Origin: CAIXZV01 sp963697365 | Lineage (GTDB): Bacteria; Chloroflexota; Limnocylindria; Limnocylindrales; CSP1-4 | DNA: 64,000 nucleotides | Reading direction: 5' to 3' | NCBI GenBank assembly: GCA_963697365.1 | Contig: CAVONT010000010.1 | Location: 1 to 64,000, forward strand | In this document: positions 27,938-37,305 of the stretch, in pieces | Numbering within the stretch: position 1 is the first letter of the stretch | Layout: each line of letters starts with the position of its first letter | The notes under the pieces: model-generated | Seen by the model: only the letters and a program-made list of their open reading frames with translations | Told to the model about the DNA's origin: nothing | Databases searched by the model: none | Translations under genes and position numbers: made by a program

Positions 27938-30670
27938 ATGGCTGGCCGCGCCCTGCTCCTTCGCGCCGAACCCGGGTTCAGCCTGCCGGCGTATGAGCGC
28001 TTTGCTCCGCCGCCGGCCCCGGCCCTGGTGGCCGCGCGCCTCGAGGCCGCCTCGGCGCCGGGCGACATCGTCCTCGACCTGTTCGGTCGCGGGGGCTGGG
28101 TCGCCCGCTCCGCCATCGACCACCAGCGCACGGCGGTCACGCTCGAGTCGACGCCGTTGGACCGCCTTCTTGCCGAGGTCGTCCTCCGCCCGCCCGACCT
28201 GCGCCACCTCGACGCCGCGGTCCAGGCGATCGCCGCCTCGGCGCGTCGCGAGTCCAGCCTCAAGGCCTCGATCACCGACCGCTACGCGAGCCACTGCTCG
28301 ACGTGCGGTCGCGCCGTCATCCTTGACGACATCACCTGGGTGGTGGAGTCCACCGACGAGGACGGCCGCCCTGCGGGCCCGCGACCGATCCGCAAGCACT
28401 ACCGGTGCCCCGTGTGCCGCGACCAGCTGGGCGGGGGCGAGCAGCGCCAGGCGCCTGTCGACGAGGGGGACATCGCCCGCGCCGCCGATCCGGACGGGGC
28501 CGAGGTCCGATCGTTCCTGCGCGACCGCTTCCCCGTCCTCGAGGGCGGCGAGTCGCTTCCTGACGAGCTGCTCGACCTCCACACGACGCGCCAGATGGCG
28601 TCGCTGGTCGCGATCCTCGAGCGCATCGAGGGCGACCTGCGCGCGGCATCGATCTCGGCCGCGCTCCGGCTGGCGCTGCTCCACGCCCTGCTTCCGACGA
28701 CGCGACTCGCGTCCTCGGCCGGGCGCGTTGCCCCGCTCAAGATCGCCGGCGGCCACGTGAAGCTGCCCGGCAACGCGCAGTGGCGCGAGCGCAACCCGTG
28801 GCTCGCGTTCGAGGACGGCGTGCGCCAGGTGCGCGGGTTCATCCAGCGCCTCGAGAGCGGCGCATGGGGTCCGGTGCCGGCCAGGCTGGGCGACGACCTG
28901 CGGAGCCTCGCCGAGGGTGCGGCGACGGTCGTCCTCAAGCAGGGCACCGGCGCGGCGCTGGGCGGGCTCGCGGTGGAGGCCCGCCACCTGGGCGCGGCCG
29001 GCATCCGTCCGCGCATCCGCCTCGTGCTGGGCACGCCGCCGGTCCACCCCACGGCCGAACGCCTCTCCTGGGCGTACCACGGGACGGCCTGGGTCCTCGG
29101 GCGCGATGCCGCTGCCAGCCTGCCGCTGGAGCCGCTGTTCGGCCCTGCGGTCCGCGCCGGCTGGTCCTGGCAGGCGGCCGTGGTCACGCGATCGCTGCGG
29201 GCGGTGGAGCCTGTCTTGGCGCGTGACTCGCGGGTCGTGTTCATGCTCGAGGGCGAGGGGCCGGAGTCGCTCGTCGCGTGTGCGCTCGGTGGCGTCACGG
29301 CGGGGTACCGCCTGGCGGGCGCACGCCTGCCCGAGGCGGGTCGCGACACCGGCGGCGCCGTGGAGCTCGTGCCGCCGGGCTCCGGCGCCATCCCGCATGG
29401 ACCACGGACGCGCGCGAACGTGGTGCTGCCGCCGCTGCCGGGAGGCGCGGGCGACCCGGATCTCGCGCCGACGGATCGACTCTTCGGCACGCCCGAGCAT
29501 CGCCCGGCCGCCCCGTTCTCGGCGGCCGACGCCGAGCGGGCGGTGGTCGACGCGACGGTCGACGTGCTGAAGCTGCGCGGCGAGCCGGTCAGCTTCACAG
29601 GGCTCCTGGGCGAGATCCTGGTCGGTCTCGACAGGGCAGGGCACCTCCGCAGGCTGGTCCGCCCGCCCGAGACGGCGGATGGAGCCGCCGAGGGAGAAGG
29701 CGATGGCGCTCCGGGCGGCACAGGTCGGGCCGCCGACGAGGTGGCCGCCCGCTCGGCCGGCCAGCCGGCGCCGCGTGGCCCGGCACGCGATCTCGTCGAC
29801 CGTATCCTGGCCCTGGTCCGCGGTGCCCTGGCAGGCGCCGACGGCAGCCGCCTGGTCCACCTCGAGGACGACCGCTGGTGGCTGGGCCAGCGCGCCGACG
29901 CGGACCTCGCCGCTGTTCCACTCGCCGATCGTGTCGAGTGGGCGGTGTTCAGCCTCCTGTCGACCGCCGGCCCGCTCTCCGAGGCGGCGTTCCTGGACCG
30001 TGTGACCGGCCTGTTCACCGGCCCCGACCTGCCCGACGAGGCATTGGTCCGCGCCTGCCTCGAAAGCTACCGGAGCATCGCCAGCACACCGGAGCGACTG
30101 GCCACAACCGACGACCTCGCGCGGCGCAGCGAGGAGCACAGCCGCCTCATTGCGAACCTCGTCGACATCGGCCACCGCCTGGGCTTCCAGTGCTGGATCG
30201 CCGGCCGCCAGCAGCGTCGTCGTGTCGACGGCTGGCCCCTCGCGGATCGGCTGTCCGACCGCGAGATCAATGGCCCCCCGGGCATGGGTCGCGTCCGCCC
30301 GGACGATCTCGAGGACGTCGATGTCCTGTGGTATCTCCGCGGGCGGATGGCGTTCCTCTGGGAGGTCGAGTGGACGGCGATGCTGTCCGAGCCAGTCCTG
30401 CGGCGCCACGGACGGATGCCGCCGGACGAGCGCATCGTGCGCATGTGCGTTGTCCTCCCCGAGCGGGTGGATCTCGTCCGCCACAAGCTCGAACGATCGC
30501 CGCTCCTCCGGCGTGAGCTCGAGACGGGCAGCTGGCACCTGGTCAAGGCGAACCATGTCCGCGACTGGGCCTCCCGCGAGGACGTGGCGCTCGCGGACCT
30601 CGAGCAGATGCTCGGCCTGGATCCCGTCGTCGAGCGGACCGGCGATCAGCTCTCGCTCTTCACCGGCTGA
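27938..30670 (+). CDS. Zn-ribbon DNA methylase-like protein, 910 residues
   Basis: One clean frame. Residues 40-75 (APGDIVLDLFGRGGWVARSA) look like the S-adenosylmethionine-binding motif of DNA methylases, with FGRGGW in place of the usual F-x-G-x-G. Residues about 112-165 hold two Cys pairs, CSTCGRA and YRCPVCRDQ, a Zn-ribbon placed as in the adenine-specific methylases of the COG1743/DUF1156 type. A block NPWLAFEDGVRQVRGFI follows. Where those enzymes carry the catalytic (D/N)PPY, this protein reads LGTPPVHPTAERLSWAYHG, so the catalytic Asp/Asn and Tyr are missing. The last 350 residues (winged-helix-like, ending DQLSLFTG) match nothing I know. It may be an inactive or reprogrammed methylase that binds DNA. 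The ATG at 27938 is chosen because homologous-looking sequence starts there. Confidence 0.55.
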   Translation: MAGRALLLRAEPGFSLPAYERFAPPPAPALVAARLEAASAPGDIVLDLFGRGGWVARSAIDHQRTAVTLESTPLDRLLAEVVLRPPDLRHLDAAVQAIAASARRESSLKASITDRYASHCSTCGRAVILDDITWVVESTDEDGRPAGPRPIRKHYRCPVCRDQLGGGEQRQAPVDEGDIARAADPDGAEVRSFLRDRFPVLEGGESLPDELLDLHTTRQMASLVAILERIEGDLRAASISAALRLALLHALLPTTRLASSAGRVAPLKIAGGHVKLPGNAQWRERNPWLAFEDGVRQVRGFIQRLESGAWGPVPARLGDDLRSLAEGAATVVLKQGTGAALGGLAVEARHLGAAGIRPRIRLVLGTPPVHPTAERLSWAYHGTAWVLGRDAAASLPLEPLFGPAVRAGWSWQAAVVTRSLRAVEPVLARDSRVVFMLEGEGPESLVACALGGVTAGYRLAGARLPEAGRDTGGAVELVPPGSGAIPHGPRTRANVVLPPLPGGAGDPDLAPTDRLFGTPEHRPAAPFSAADAERAVVDATVDVLKLRGEPVSFTGLLGEILVGLDRAGHLRRLVRPPETADGAAEGEGDGAPGGTGRAADEVAARSAGQPAPRGPARDLVDRILALVRGALAGADGSRLVHLEDDRWWLGQRADADLAAVPLADRVEWAVFSLLSTAGPLSEAAFLDRVTGLFTGPDLPDEALVRACLESYRSIASTPERLATTDDLARRSEEHSRLIANLVDIGHRLGFQCWIAGRQQRRRVDGWPLADRLSDREINGPPGMGRVRPDDLEDVDVLWYLRGRMAFLWEVEWTAMLSEPVLRRHGRMPPDERIVRMCVVLPERVDLVRHKLERSPLLRRELETGSWHLVKANHVRDWASREDVALADLEQMLGLDPVVERTGDQLSLFTG

Positions 30671-30847
30671 GGCACGGTCGCGCGCCCGGGCCGCCCGCCC
30701 GCCCGCCGCCGCCCGCCGGCCGGCCCCGCCGGCCGCCACCCCGCCGGCCGCCGCCGCCCTCCCCGTGGTGCCGACCGGGGGTACGCTGGCCGTCTTGCCT
30801 ACATCTCGCGCCTCGGACCACCGGCGCCTGCCCAAGGGGGTTTCCTC

Positions 30848-32524
30848 GTGACCCGCCAGCCCTCGCGCACCGATGAGATCGCCGCACGCCTGTGGGAGGA
30901 GCTCCTCGAGCTCTCGCCGCTCACGGCGACGGTGTACGGAGACACCCGCTTCGACGACAGGCTCGACGATCCCGGGCCGGCCGGCCGCGCGGCCACCATC
31001 GCCGCCTACCAGCGCGCTGTCGCGGACCTGGCCGCGATCCCGGACGAAGCGCGGGACGTGGAGGACCGCATCACCCACGACGTCGTCGGCCGGATCGCGG
31101 ACCTCTACGTGGAGGGTGAGGCGATCGGCGCCCACGAGCTCGCCGCGGTCAACCAGATCGACGGGCCCCAGACCATCCTCGCCCAGATCGCCATCTTCCA
31201 GCAGGCGGCGACGCCTGAAGGGCTGGAGCGCTGGCTCGCCCGCCTCCACGCGTATGACGCGTTCATGGACGCGAGCGCCCAGCTCCTGCGCGAGGGCATC
31301 GCGTCCGGCCGGACCGCGGCCCGGATCGTCGCGGAGCTGACGATCGCCCAACTCGAGGCGCTGACCGCGGTTCCGGCGGAGGAGCATCCGGTGTCCACGG
31401 CCTGCTCCGTGGCCGATGACGCCGCCCGTGCGCGTGTCGCGGAGGTCGTCCGCGACGTCGTGCAACCGGCCGACGCCCGCTACCTCGCCGTCCTGCGCGA
31501 CGAGTACCTGGCCCATACCCGCGAGGTCCCGGGTCTCGTGTCCGTCCCCGACGGGGAGACGCAGTACCGCTATGCGATCCGCAGCTGGACCAGCCTCGAC
31601 ATCGCGCCGGCGGAGGTCCACGCGATCGGGCTGGCGGAGCTCGCGGCCATCGACGGCGAGCGCCGCGCGCTGGCGCAGGCCGCGGGCTTCGGAGATGACG
31701 TCGCCGGCTACCGCCACGCCCTCGAGGCGGACCCGCTGAACCAGGCCGGTTCGAAGGAGGAGCTGGTCGCCCGGGCGACCGAGGACATCGGCCGCGCGAA
31801 CGAGGCCGCCCGCTCCGTCTTCGGCCGCCTGCCGCGCGCAGGCTGCGTGGTCCGGCCGGTCGAGGAGTTCAAGGAGCAGGTCGCGCCCTTCGCCTACTAC
31901 TTCCCGCCCACCCCCGATGGCTCGCGCCCCGGCACCTATTACGTCAACACGTACGACCTGCCGAGCCGGACCTTCACGAAGCTCGCGTCCACGACCTACC
32001 ACGAGGCGACGCCGGGGCACCACTTCCAGATCACGCTGGAGATGGAGGACCCGTCGCTCAACGTGTTCCGCCGCCTTGGGGCGCGCCGGGTGGGCGGCGC
32101 GTACGTCGAGGGCTGGGGCCTGTATGCCGAGCGCCTCGCCGACGAGCTGGGCCTCTACCGGAACCCCGGCGAACGGCTTGGCATGCTGGATGCGCAGGCC
32201 TGGAGGGCCTCGCGGCTCATCGTGGACTCGGGGATGCACGGCCTTGGCTGGTCCCGCCAGCAGTCGGTCGACTGGCTGCTCGCGACCGGCCTGTCCGCGA
32301 CCGACGCGAACATCGAGACGGACCGCTACATCAGCTGGCCGGGCCAGGCGCTGTGCTACATGCTCGGCATGCGCGAGATCCGGCGGCTGCGCCAGGAGCT
32401 CGAGGCCCGCGACGGCGCGGCATTCGACCTGCGGCGCTTCCACGACGAGGTCATCGGCCACGGCTCCCTGCCGCTGGCGACGCTCGCCAAGGAGCTGCCG
32501 GGCTGGGTTCCCGCGGCGGGCTGA
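30848..32524 (+). CDS. DUF885 family zinc peptidase-like protein
   Basis: About 558 residues of the DUF885 family, thought to be metallopeptidases. The GTG at 30848 has AGGGGG 13 bases upstream. The putative zinc site is TTYHEATPGHHFQITLEME, with an HExxxxHH pattern typical of this family. Downstream, GGAYVEGWGLYAERLADELG may give the third ligand. The C-terminal DRYISWPGQALCYMLGMREI is also a family hallmark. No signal peptide, so probably cytoplasmic. Its stop is 23 bases from that of the converging oxidase. Confidence 0.85.
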   Translation: MTRQPSRTDEIAARLWEELLELSPLTATVYGDTRFDDRLDDPGPAGRAATIAAYQRAVADLAAIPDEARDVEDRITHDVVGRIADLYVEGEAIGAHELAAVNQIDGPQTILAQIAIFQQAATPEGLERWLARLHAYDAFMDASAQLLREGIASGRTAARIVAELTIAQLEALTAVPAEEHPVSTACSVADDAARARVAEVVRDVVQPADARYLAVLRDEYLAHTREVPGLVSVPDGETQYRYAIRSWTSLDIAPAEVHAIGLAELAAIDGERRALAQAAGFGDDVAGYRHALEADPLNQAGSKEELVARATEDIGRANEAARSVFGRLPRAGCVVRPVEEFKEQVAPFAYYFPPTPDGSRPGTYYVNTYDLPSRTFTKLASTTYHEATPGHHFQITLEMEDPSLNVFRRLGARRVGGAYVEGWGLYAERLADELGLYRNPGERLGMLDAQAWRASRLIVDSGMHGLGWSRQQSVDWLLATGLSATDANIETDRYISWPGQALCYMLGMREIRRLRQELEARDGAAFDLRRFHDEVIGHGSLPLATLAKELPGWVPAAG

Positions 32525-32547
32525 GCAGGGCGTCCCACGGCCGGGAC

Positions 32548-33966
32548 CTATGAGTCGAAGCCGATCCCCAGCGCGTCCATCGCCTGCAGGAACATGCTCC
32601 GACGACCCTCGTTCGCGTCGGCCGCGACCACCTGCCGCCGCATGACCTCCACGACCGGCGTGCGGAGCGGCTCGGGCGGGATGGGTATCGGGCGCGAGTT
32701 CACGAAGCGCAGCCCGAGCTGCTCCGCCCGAGGGTCCAGGACCTTGTCCCGCAGCACACCCGCGGCCCAGCGCGAGGAGCCGACGCCCAGCCCCGTGTAG
32801 CCGAGGGCGTAGTGCACGCGCCCGCCCAGCGCATCGCCGAACGTCACCGTGAACCGCGAGGTGGTGTCGATCGCCCCGCCCCAGCGGTGGGTGAACCCGA
32901 CGCCGGCCAGCTGCGGGAAGTAGTCGAGGAAGTGCTCCTCCAGCGCCGCGAAGGTTGCCGGACGCCGGTCGTGGTGGGCCGCCACCCGGCTGCCCGGGTG
33001 GTAGACGGCGTCGTAGCCGCCCCACAGGATCCGGTTGTCGGCCGACCAGCGCGAGTAGTGGAACTGGTTGCCGGCATCACCGAGGCCCTCGCGGCCCCGC
33101 CAGCCGATGGCGTCGCGCTGCGCGTCCGAGAGGGGCTCCGTCATCAGCACGTAGTCGTACACGGGCACGAAGACCGGCACCAGGCGCTTGAGCCAGCCGC
33201 TGTACGCGCTCGTGCCGACGAGCACATGGCCGGCCGTGACGACGGCTCCTCCGTCCACCAGGACGTCCACGCCGCCGGCGCGACGGCGCACCCCGGTCAC
33301 GCGGCTGCCCTCGCGGATGAGCGCGCCCCGTCGCTCCGCGGCGGCGGCCAGGCCCCACGCGAGCTTCGCCGGGTTCACCAGGGCGCAGAACTCGGGACCC
33401 TGTCGTACACCGGCCAGGAACCGGGGTGAGTGGACCTCCGCGCGGATCTCGTCCCGCTCGAGGAACACCATCGGGTTGCCGTGCGCGTTGGAGATCTCCA
33501 CGTGCTCGCGGAGCGCATCGACCTGCCACGGCTCGACGGCGGCGTCGAGGGTGCCGGTCTGCTCGAGCTCGGCGTCGATGGCCTCCTCGCGAACGAAGGC
33601 CACCAGCTCGGCGAGGTTGCGCAGGCCCTCCGCCTGGAGCACGTCCACCTCGTCGGGGAAGTGGAGGAGCGCGTTGTGCAGGCCGTGGGTGAGGCTCGCG
33701 GCGACAAAGCCGCCGTTGCGTCCTGACGCTCCCCACCCGACCTGCTCCGCCTCGAGCACCGCCACGCGCAGCGACGGGTCGGCGTCGAGCAGCCGGATCG
33801 CGCTCCACAGGCCGGTGAACCCGGCGCCCACGATGGCCACGTCCACCGCCAGGTGCCCTTCGGCGGGAGGCCGGCGGGGCCCGGGGTCGGCGGTGGTGAA
33901 CCAGAACGAGCCCCCGGCAGGGGCGCGATCGGCGGTGTCGAGGGAGCGCAGGCGAGGCAGGTGCAT
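32548..33966 (-). CDS. FAD-dependent amine/amino-acid oxidase (DadA/GlyOx type)
   Basis: About 472 residues. The FAD dinucleotide motif is VDVAIVGAGFTGLWSAIRLL near residue 43, and GWGASGRNGGFVA follows, the signature of the DAO family (glycine, sarcosine and gamma-glutamylputrescine oxidases). A late motif, RWGGAIDTTSRFTVTFGDA, and GYTGLGVGSSRWAAGVL complete the FAD site. The ATG at 33966 (MHLPRLRSL) is chosen over the upstream open frame, which lacks homologous sequence. It probably oxidises a primary or secondary amine. Divergent from a class III aminotransferase and near an IclR regulator, so the three may form one amine or amino-acid degradation unit. Confidence 0.82.
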   Translation of the reverse strand: MHLPRLRSLDTADRAPAGGSFWFTTADPGPRRPPAEGHLAVDVAIVGAGFTGLWSAIRLLDADPSLRVAVLEAEQVGWGASGRNGGFVAASLTHGLHNALLHFPDEVDVLQAEGLRNLAELVAFVREEAIDAELEQTGTLDAAVEPWQVDALREHVEISNAHGNPMVFLERDEIRAEVHSPRFLAGVRQGPEFCALVNPAKLAWGLAAAAERRGALIREGSRVTGVRRRAGGVDVLVDGGAVVTAGHVLVGTSAYSGWLKRLVPVFVPVYDYVLMTEPLSDAQRDAIGWRGREGLGDAGNQFHYSRWSADNRILWGGYDAVYHPGSRVAAHHDRRPATFAALEEHFLDYFPQLAGVGFTHRWGGAIDTTSRFTVTFGDALGGRVHYALGYTGLGVGSSRWAAGVLRDKVLDPRAEQLGLRFVNSRPIPIPPEPLRTPVVEVMRRQVVAADANEGRRSMFLQAMDALGIGFDS

Positions 33967-34012
33967 GGTGCGGGCAATGTACGCGGATACGGACCACTTG
34001 CGCCAGCAAGGG

Positions 34013-34025
34013 TTCGATATTCGAA
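34013..34025. promoter_or_regulatory. Putative operator palindrome between oxidase and aminotransferase
   Basis: Perfect inverted repeat TTCGA-TAT-TCGAA, midway in the 254-base divergent region. IclR-type regulators bind short palindromes of this kind, and an IclR gene sits at the end of the adjacent operon. Assignment is by position only. Confidence 0.45.
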
Positions 34026-34220
34026 CGAATAGGTGGCCTGTAGAGACGAAATCCGTTTGACACGCCCGACGGCCGCGTGGCACGATCCGGGGCATCTGTT
34101 GCACAGCCCGCAACGCGTGTCCCGGCCAGTGAGCCAGGCACGGAACGGGCACCCCGCACGCCGCTGGTCCGGGCGGCGGCGCTCGCGATGGGCGCGGCGG
34201 GATCGAAGTCTGGAGGCATC

Positions 34221-35594
34221 ATGTCGGCCGAACCTGCAGCCCGCCCCACGCCGAAGCTCAGCCGCGAGAAGCAGCTGGCCATGTACCGGAGGGCGATCGA
34301 GACGCTCCCCGGCGGGACGGACTCCAACTTCCGGGCCTGGGGCGAGGACACGGTCTACGTGGACCGGGGCAAGGGCGGCCTCGTCTGGGACCTCGACGGC
34401 AACGAGTACGTCGACCTGCGCATGGGCTACGGCCCGGTGGTCCTCGGGCACGGGGACGACCGCGTGGACGACTACGTCAACGAGCGCATGCGCCGGGGCG
34501 TCAGCTTCTCGCTCACGAGCGAGGACGAGGTCGTCGCGATGGAGACGCTCAAGCAGCTCAACCCCTGGGTCGGCAAGGCCCGGATGACGGTCTCGGGCAC
34601 CGAGGCCACGATGCACGCGATGCGCCTGGCGCGGGCGTACACGGGCCGCACCAAGATCGTGAAGTTCGAGGGCCAGTACCACGGCGTGCACGACTACGCC
34701 CTGATCAGCGTCCTGCCCTCCAACGTGGCCGACCTCGGCGACGAGGACAACCCGGTGGGCCTCGCCTGGGGCCGCGGCATCCCGGCCGAGATCGCCAAGA
34801 CGATCATCCCCGCGCGCTACAACAACATCGAGCGCCTGCGCGCGCTGTTCGAGCGCCAGGGCGAGGAGATCGCCGCCATCATCGTCGAGCCGGTGCTGGG
34901 CAACGCCCAGGGGATCATGCCCCAGCCGGGCTTCCACCAGGCGATGCGGGCCCTGACCGAGGAGTTCGGCATCCTGCTGATCTTCGACGAGGTCAAGACG
35001 GGCTTCCGGTTCGCGAGGGGTGGCGCCGCCGAGTACTTCGGCATCACGCCCGACATCGCGACGTACGCCAAGGCGATGGGCAACGGCTACCCGGCTGCGG
35101 CCTTCGCCGGACGCGACGAGATCATGGACATGCTGCCCTCCAAGGTCAGCCACGGCGGCACCTACGCCGGCAACCGCGTCGCGGCCGGCGCGGCCCGCAA
35201 GGTGCTCGAGATCATCCGCGACACCGATGCCCTGGCCACCATCCATGCCACCGGCGAGCGGATCCAGGCGGGCCTCCGCCAGCTGCTCGACGCGAAGGGC
35301 CTGGCCTACATCGTCACGGGTCACCCCTCGATGTTCGGGATCATGTTCACGGAGCACGTCGCGAGCGAGTACCGCGACTGGGCGAACACCGACCACGAGC
35401 TGTACGACGCGATCGCGGTCGGGATGCATGCCCGGGGCGCCATGCCGGAGCCCGACAGCCGCGAGCCCTGGTTCATCTGCGAGGCCCACGCCAAGGGCGA
35501 CGCGGTGGACAAGGTCATCACCATCTTCGGCCAGTCCCTGGACGCGGCCCTGGAGGCTCGCGCGCGCGGCGAGCTGAACGTCGCGGCCCATTGA
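34221..35594 (+). CDS. Class III aminotransferase (glutamate-1-semialdehyde aminomutase-like)
   Basis: PLP enzyme of about 457 residues. ATG at 34221 directly after GGAGGCATC. The early motif LPGGTDSNFRAWGEDTVYVD and FEGQYHGVHDYALIS are typical of the HemL-like branch. AAIIVEPVLGNAQGIMPQPG and LLIFDEVKTGFRFARGGAAE give the Asp that pairs with the PLP nitrogen. The PLP Lys is in ATYAKAMGNGYPAAAFAGRD. It is unlikely to be the housekeeping hemL, because its neighbours are an amine oxidase and an IclR regulator rather than haem genes; an amino-acid or beta-amino-acid transaminase is more likely (inference). Clean frame. Confidence 0.85.
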   Translation: MSAEPAARPTPKLSREKQLAMYRRAIETLPGGTDSNFRAWGEDTVYVDRGKGGLVWDLDGNEYVDLRMGYGPVVLGHGDDRVDDYVNERMRRGVSFSLTSEDEVVAMETLKQLNPWVGKARMTVSGTEATMHAMRLARAYTGRTKIVKFEGQYHGVHDYALISVLPSNVADLGDEDNPVGLAWGRGIPAEIAKTIIPARYNNIERLRALFERQGEEIAAIIVEPVLGNAQGIMPQPGFHQAMRALTEEFGILLIFDEVKTGFRFARGGAAEYFGITPDIATYAKAMGNGYPAAAFAGRDEIMDMLPSKVSHGGTYAGNRVAAGAARKVLEIIRDTDALATIHATGERIQAGLRQLLDAKGLAYIVTGHPSMFGIMFTEHVASEYRDWANTDHELYDAIAVGMHARGAMPEPDSREPWFICEAHAKGDAVDKVITIFGQSLDAALEARARGELNVAAH

Positions 35595-35634
35595 GTTCCA
35601 CGGCCCACTCAGCACCGCTGGAGGATGGGATCGC

Positions 35635-36405
35635 ATGACGCTTGACGGGAATGCCGTCCGGTCCGTCGACCGGGCGGCGGCCCTGCTCCTGGCGCTCGGG
35701 GACAGCCACGGGGAGGCCGGTGTGACCGAGCTCGCGCGGCGGCTCGGCTTGCACAAGTCCACGGCATCGCGCCTGCTCGCCACGCTCGAGAAGCGGGGCC
35801 TCGTCGAGCAGGACGAGGAATCGGGCAAGTACCGGCTCGGCATGGTGGTCATCCGCCTTGCCGAGCGGGCGGAGCGCACGCTGGACCTGCGTGCGCTCGC
35901 GATGCCTGAGCTCGAACGCCTCGCCCGGACGACCCGGGAGACGACCGGCCTTGGCGTCCTCGACGGGGACACGATGCTGACCGTCGCCCAGGCCGACGGA
36001 CCGAACCTGGTCGCCGTGGGCGACTGGACCGGACGCAGCGTGCCTCTGCACTCGGCCTCGGCCGGCAAGGTGCTCCTCGCATCCCTCCCGGAGCGCGAGA
36101 TCCTCCGTCTCGTCCGCCGTGGTCTCGACCGCTTCACGGACCGCACGATCACCCAGCTCGAGCCGCTGCTCGAGGAGCTTGCCAAGGTCCGGCGCCGGGG
36201 CTACGCCACCTCGTTCGGCGAGTGGGACGCCGGCGTGAACGGGATCGCCGCGCCGGTCCACGATGCGCGCGGCAACGTGATCGCCGCCCTGGACGTCTGG
36301 GGCCCGGCGTTCCGGGTCACCCCGCAGCGGATGCCGGACCTCGTGCAACACGCCCGGGAATCGGCTGCGGCGGTGTCCGTCCGGCTGGGGGGCACGCCGG
36401 CCTGA
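35635..36405 (+). CDS. IclR family transcriptional regulator
   Basis: 256 residues. N-terminal winged helix (AVRSVDRAAALLLALGDSHG, recognition helix LGLHKSTASRLLATLEKRGL), then the IclR effector domain with MPELERLARTTRETTGLGVL, HSASAGKVLLASLPEREIL and the family end region GYATSFGEWDAGVNGIAAPV. It lies 40 bases after the aminotransferase on the same strand. Probably controls the aminotransferase and the divergent oxidase through the palindrome at 34013 (inference). Confidence 0.92.
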   Translation: MTLDGNAVRSVDRAAALLLALGDSHGEAGVTELARRLGLHKSTASRLLATLEKRGLVEQDEESGKYRLGMVVIRLAERAERTLDLRALAMPELERLARTTRETTGLGVLDGDTMLTVAQADGPNLVAVGDWTGRSVPLHSASAGKVLLASLPEREILRLVRRGLDRFTDRTITQLEPLLEELAKVRRRGYATSFGEWDAGVNGIAAPVHDARGNVIAALDVWGPAFRVTPQRMPDLVQHARESAAAVSVRLGGTPA

Positions 36406-36480
36406 CGGCTCGCGCTTTCGACGCCGCGACTCAGCGACGCCGCGACTCTTCGGCGGGCCGCCACGGAGGGGCTGGTTGGC

Positions 36481-36496
36481 CATGCCGACCGGCATG
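36481..36496. repeat. Short inverted repeat upstream of the Feo operon
   Basis: CATGCCG-AC-CGGCATG, seven-base perfect arms. It could be a weak hairpin ending the IclR transcript or another binding site. Confidence 0.4.
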
Positions 36497-36545
36497 TCGG
36501 CCGCGGGACGGGTGTGCCTGCAAGGTGACCTTTGGACATGGTCGA

Positions 36546-36562
36546 AGGTATGCCTGATACCT
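36546..36562. promoter_or_regulatory. Putative DtxR-type metal box
   Basis: Inverted repeat AGGTAT-GCCTG-ATACCT, perfect arms, 65 bases before the regulator start. A second, shorter palindrome AAGGTGACCTT lies at 36522-36532. Position and size suit autoregulation by the DtxR homologue that follows. Confidence 0.55.
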
Positions 36563-36627
36563 GATCCTCAAGGTGCCCGCTGAACCTGTCTGCCCCGACC
36601 GGTCGCGGCCCCAGGAGACAGGACCCC

Positions 36628-37305
36628 GTGCGAGGCGCCGGCCAGAGCGAAGCCGTCGAGATGTATCTCAAGTCGCTCGCCCTCCTGGGCGGCGCCGAGC
36701 AGCCCGTGCCCGCGTCGCTCCTGGCGGACCGCCTGGGCGTCTCCGCGGTGGCCACCAACGAGATGCTCCGGCGCCTCATGCGGGACGACCTCGTCCAGCA
36801 CGAGCCCTACCGCGGCTACGGCCTGACCGACGCGGGGCGCGAGGCAGCCTGGGATGTCGTCCGGCGCGAGCGCATCTGGGAGCGCTTCCTTGTCGACCAC
36901 CTGCATATCGAGCCGGCCCTGGCCGTCGCGTCGGCATGCCAGCTCGAGCACGCGACCACGCCCGAGGTGATCGACGCGCTCGACGCGTTCCTGGGCCTTC
37001 CGGCGACGTGCCCCCAGGGCCAGCCGATCCCGCGCGGACCCGGCGACCCGGTCCGCTGGGGCGGCCGCACGCTCGCGGATGCCGAGCCGGGGGAGGACCT
37101 CCGGCTCGTCGCCTTCGACGAGGATGACCCCGAGATCCTTGGCTGGCTCCATCACGGAGGCCTCGCTGCCGGGTCCGTCGTCCACGTGGTCGATGTCGCC
37201 CCGCACCACAGCACCACGACCCTCTCGTTCGGGGGTGGCTCGCTGGTCATCGGCCGAACGATCGCCGGTGCCGTCCATATCGCCGCAGTCGAGGGTGGAC
37301 GATGA
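36628..37305 (+). CDS. DtxR/MntR-family metal-dependent repressor
   Basis: 225 residues. N-terminal winged helix (QSEAVEMYLKSLALL; LADRLGVSAVATNEMLRRLM) and dimerisation/metal domain RIWERFLVDHLHIEPALAVA, followed by SACQLEHATTPEV. The last stretch carries the Cys-x2-Glu-His ligand set of DtxR itself, where manganese regulators have Glu at the Cys position. That points to iron. The C-terminal 70 residues form a FeoA-like SH3 domain. Start codon is GTG at 36628. Its stop overlaps the frame of feoA (ATGA at 37302), and feoB and a FeoC-like gene follow, consistent with an iron-repressed ferrous uptake operon. Confidence 0.9.
   Translation: MRGAGQSEAVEMYLKSLALLGGAEQPVPASLLADRLGVSAVATNEMLRRLMRDDLVQHEPYRGYGLTDAGREAAWDVVRRERIWERFLVDHLHIEPALAVASACQLEHATTPEVIDALDAFLGLPATCPQGQPIPRGPGDPVRWGGRTLADAEPGEDLRLVAFDEDDPEILGWLHHGGLAAGSVVHVVDVAPHHSTTTLSFGGGSLVIGRTIAGAVHIAAVEGGR

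Noticed and set aside
27335..33025. Minus-strand open frame of 1896 codons
   Set aside because: It lies antisense to the methylase-like and DUF885 genes, reads low-complexity Arg/Gly/Ala, and shows no motif; an artefact of high GC.
33375..36185. Minus-strand open frame of 936 codons
   Set aside because: Antisense to the aminotransferase and IclR genes; the part left of 33966 is the oxidase in a wrong frame.
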